This document shows, in pieces, positions 5,844 to 7,356 of a stretch of 7,356 nt of DNA. The translations under genes were made by a program, and so were the position numbers. Every line of letters begins with the position of its first letter. Position 1 is the stretch's first letter. The notes under the pieces were generated by a model. It was given only the letters and a program-made list of their open reading frames with translations, did not search any database and had not been told where the DNA came from. The DNA is from an uncultured Chloroflexota bacterium. GTDB taxonomy: Bacteria > Chloroflexota > Anaerolineae > Aggregatilineales > Phototrophicaceae. The DNA lies in assembly GCA_937870805.1 (NCBI GenBank), contig CALMZT010001110.1, positions 1-7,356 of the forward strand, written 5' to 3'.

Positions 5844-7328
5844 TTGTCTGATTCTATACTCACCCGCTTTGTATCCGGGATGCTGTTTACCGGTCTCGGT
5901 AAAGTATCCGTGACCGTGTTGGGCATCATCGGTGTCATGATAACAACGCGCAACCTTCCACCAGCGGAAGTCGGCGTGTTTGTACTCATCATCACGGTCA
6001 GCCTCTTTCTTGGGGAAATCACCAGCCTGGGGCTGAATTTTGCTGTGATTAAGATGATTGCCTCCCGTGAAGACGCAGAGAGTAAACGCAAACTCATCAA
6101 CACCGCCATTTATTTCCGCATCTTTACGATTGCGGTTGCCAGTTTTATCGCTTTTGCTGCCGCGCCCTTGCTGTTTGCCTTATTTAACGCGACACTGCAA
6201 CCTAATGTTCTCATTTTCATTCCTGTGATGGTCGCCCTTGAAGCCTCCGGTAAGCTGCTCACTGCGATTTATCAAGGCGAGTTTAAGTTTAAGCTCATCG
6301 GTGCGATCAACATTGTCAGCAGTGTCATTAACTTTGCGGCAATTGTGATCTTTGTGTTGGTACTGCGACAGGGGATGTTGGGCTTAATTCTTGCCAAAGT
6401 GCTGTCGCGCCTGCTGGCTTATGGTCCTGCCTTCTTCATGGCAAAAATTGACCTGCGTCCTGAATTTGACCGGCATCTGCTCAGACAAATGTTGACAGTA
6501 GGTTTTCCAGCGCAGGTGATCTACATGATGAGTTTCGTCTTTCAGCGCGCCGACACCTTCTTGATTGGCGTATTGCTCGGTCCGGTACAAGTCGCATTTT
6601 ACGAAGTGGGTCGCCGCATTCCCGACAGTATCATCGACGCCTATGAAGCCTTCGTGCAAGTCTATTTACCATTTGGCTCTAAACTTTACGCCAACGGCGA
6701 AAAAGCTAAGCTAGCAAAACTGCTTAATACATCGCTGCGCTGGATTTCTTTCGCTACGCTGTGTGCTTCTCTGATTGTTTTCCTATTCGGTGGCGATATC
6801 ATCAGCTTGATCTTTTCGGAAACTTACCGCAGCAGTGCAGTCGTCTTTTCGTGGTTGATGCTCGGTGTGACTTTCATCCTTATCGATAGCACATTGGGTT
6901 ATACGCTGATGGCGGCGGGCGAAGCGAAGCGTATTCCGTTCATCAATATGCTGATGACGGCGGTGAGTTTTGCGGGTTATTTTGTGTTAATTCCAGTCTG
7001 GGGACCTCTCGGCGCAGCCATCGCGATGCTGCTCGGCATTGGTGCAATCAACCCACTGAGCATCTATTTCATTCGACGCAAACAGATCGCTGTTGACGTA
7101 TCAAGCTACTTGAAACCGCTGCTAATTTTTAGTTGCTTTATCATGATTATTCCCTCAGTAAGCCTTGATGGTTTTGTCGACAGAATCATCATGTTCGCTG
7201 CCTTCTTGACCACCAATGTTCTGTTTGGAGTCATCGGCACAGACGACATCGGCATCCTTCAGCAAACGATGAAGCCGATTGTCACTAAAGTGAAGCAGCG
7301 CATGACACCCTCAGTTGAGGCACCGTAG
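5844..7328 (+). CDS. Oligosaccharide flippase (Wzx-type, MOP superfamily)
   Basis: This 494-residue integral membrane protein is expected to flip undecaprenyl-pyrophosphate-linked repeat units from the cytoplasmic to the outer face of the membrane for Wzy to polymerise. Length and about 12-14 hydrophobic helices fit the family (PF01943/PF13440). Typical features are a first helix with FTGLGKVSVTVLGIIG near residues 15-30, then TTRNLPPAEVGVFVL (34-48) in the place of the family's A-R-x-L-x-P-x-x-x-G segment. Also typical are QRADTFLIGVLLGPVQVAFY (234-253), the conserved start of the second half, and the GPLGAAIAM helix start (387-395). TTG initiation is backed by GGAGGA at 5834-5839. It sits 96 bp after the polymerase gene, the largest spacing besides the hairpin gap, and may be cotranscribed or have its own weak promoter. 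The substrate cannot be deduced; flippases diverge with repeat-unit structure. Confidence 0.93.
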   Translation: MSDSILTRFVSGMLFTGLGKVSVTVLGIIGVMITTRNLPPAEVGVFVLIITVSLFLGEITSLGLNFAVIKMIASREDAESKRKLINTAIYFRIFTIAVASFIAFAAAPLLFALFNATLQPNVLIFIPVMVALEASGKLLTAIYQGEFKFKLIGAINIVSSVINFAAIVIFVLVLRQGMLGLILAKVLSRLLAYGPAFFMAKIDLRPEFDRHLLRQMLTVGFPAQVIYMMSFVFQRADTFLIGVLLGPVQVAFYEVGRRIPDSIIDAYEAFVQVYLPFGSKLYANGEKAKLAKLLNTSLRWISFATLCASLIVFLFGGDIISLIFSETYRSSAVVFSWLMLGVTFILIDSTLGYTLMAAGEAKRIPFINMLMTAVSFAGYFVLIPVWGPLGAAIAMLLGIGAINPLSIYFIRRKQIAVDVSSYLKPLLIFSCFIMIIPSVSLDGFVDRIIMFAAFLTTNVLFGVIGTDDIGILQQTMKPIVTKVKQRMTPSVEAP

Positions 7329-7343
7329 GTTTTCTAAGGATAC

Positions 7344-7356
7344 AGGAGATTTGTGA
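7344..7356 (+). promoter_or_regulatory. Ribosome-binding site and probable GTG start of the next gene
   Basis: AGGAG at 7344-7348 is followed after 4 bases by GTG at 7353-7355, 24 bases after the flippase stop. A TTG at 7351 is excluded because the next codon is TGA. The gene itself lies beyond the window, so its product is unknown. Close spacing suggests the operon continues. A start codon just past the edge is also possible. Confidence 0.55.

Noticed and set aside
5798..5851. 17-codon ATG open frame (MQQRKPEFS...) before and overlapping the flippase start
   Set aside because: It has no ribosome-binding site of its own and overlaps the candidate -10, so a leader peptide is not supported.
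7351..7353. TTG as the start of the downstream gene
   Set aside because: The next codon is TGA, so the frame closes at once; GTG at 7353 is the better candidate.
1..7356. CRISPR arrays, tRNAs, insertion sequences or attachment sites
   Set aside because: No regularly spaced direct repeats, cloverleaf-like sequences, transposase motifs or terminal inverted repeats were seen; coding density leaves almost no room for them.

Overview
The window is one continuous block of an extracellular polysaccharide (capsule, exopolysaccharide or O-antigen-like) locus. All genes lie on the + strand, are tightly packed, and total six: one truncated at the left edge, five complete. The sequence also ends on a ribosome-binding site and a likely GTG start for a seventh gene. 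Base composition is moderate (about half G+C by eye) and looks even throughout. I see no insertion sequence, integrase, tRNA, rRNA or CRISPR array. The protein sequences, the use of GTG and TTG starts next to good Shine-Dalgarno sites, and a short fused co-polymerase/tyrosine kinase suggest a bacterium such as a member of the Chloroflexota (Anaerolineae-like). That placement is an inference from sequence style, not a demonstrated assignment.

Layout. Positions 3-308 hold the C-terminal end of a phosphoglycosyl transferase that loads the first sugar phosphate onto undecaprenyl phosphate. Positions 341-1384 encode a Gfo/Idh/MocA NAD(P)-dependent sugar-nucleotide dehydrogenase. Positions 1420-2577 encode a DegT/DnrJ/EryC1/StrS PLP-dependent sugar aminotransferase. 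A 96-bp gap follows with a perfect 10-bp hairpin. Positions 2674-4215 encode a Wzz-type co-polymerase fused to a BY-type tyrosine kinase (short Wzc type). It overlaps by one base a Wzy/WaaL-type O-antigen polymerase/ligase (4215-5747). After a second 96-bp gap with a weak promoter candidate comes a Wzx-type flippase (5844-7328), which starts with TTG.

How they fit together. The dehydrogenase and aminotransferase probably act in sequence: one oxidises a sugar-nucleotide hydroxyl to a ketone, the other converts the ketone to an amine, giving an amino sugar (3-amino is the best guess). The initiating transferase starts the repeat unit on the lipid carrier, Wzx flips the finished unit, Wzy polymerises it, and the co-polymerase/kinase sets chain length and couples it to phosphorylation. 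No glycosyltransferase that would extend the repeat unit is present in the window; these presumably lie outside it, perhaps starting with the gene at the right edge.

I found no convincing evidence of an undescribed system. The more interesting points are the dehydrogenase-aminotransferase pair, the hairpin separating sugar-synthesis from assembly genes, and the compact kinase with an altered Walker B and a short tyrosine tail.
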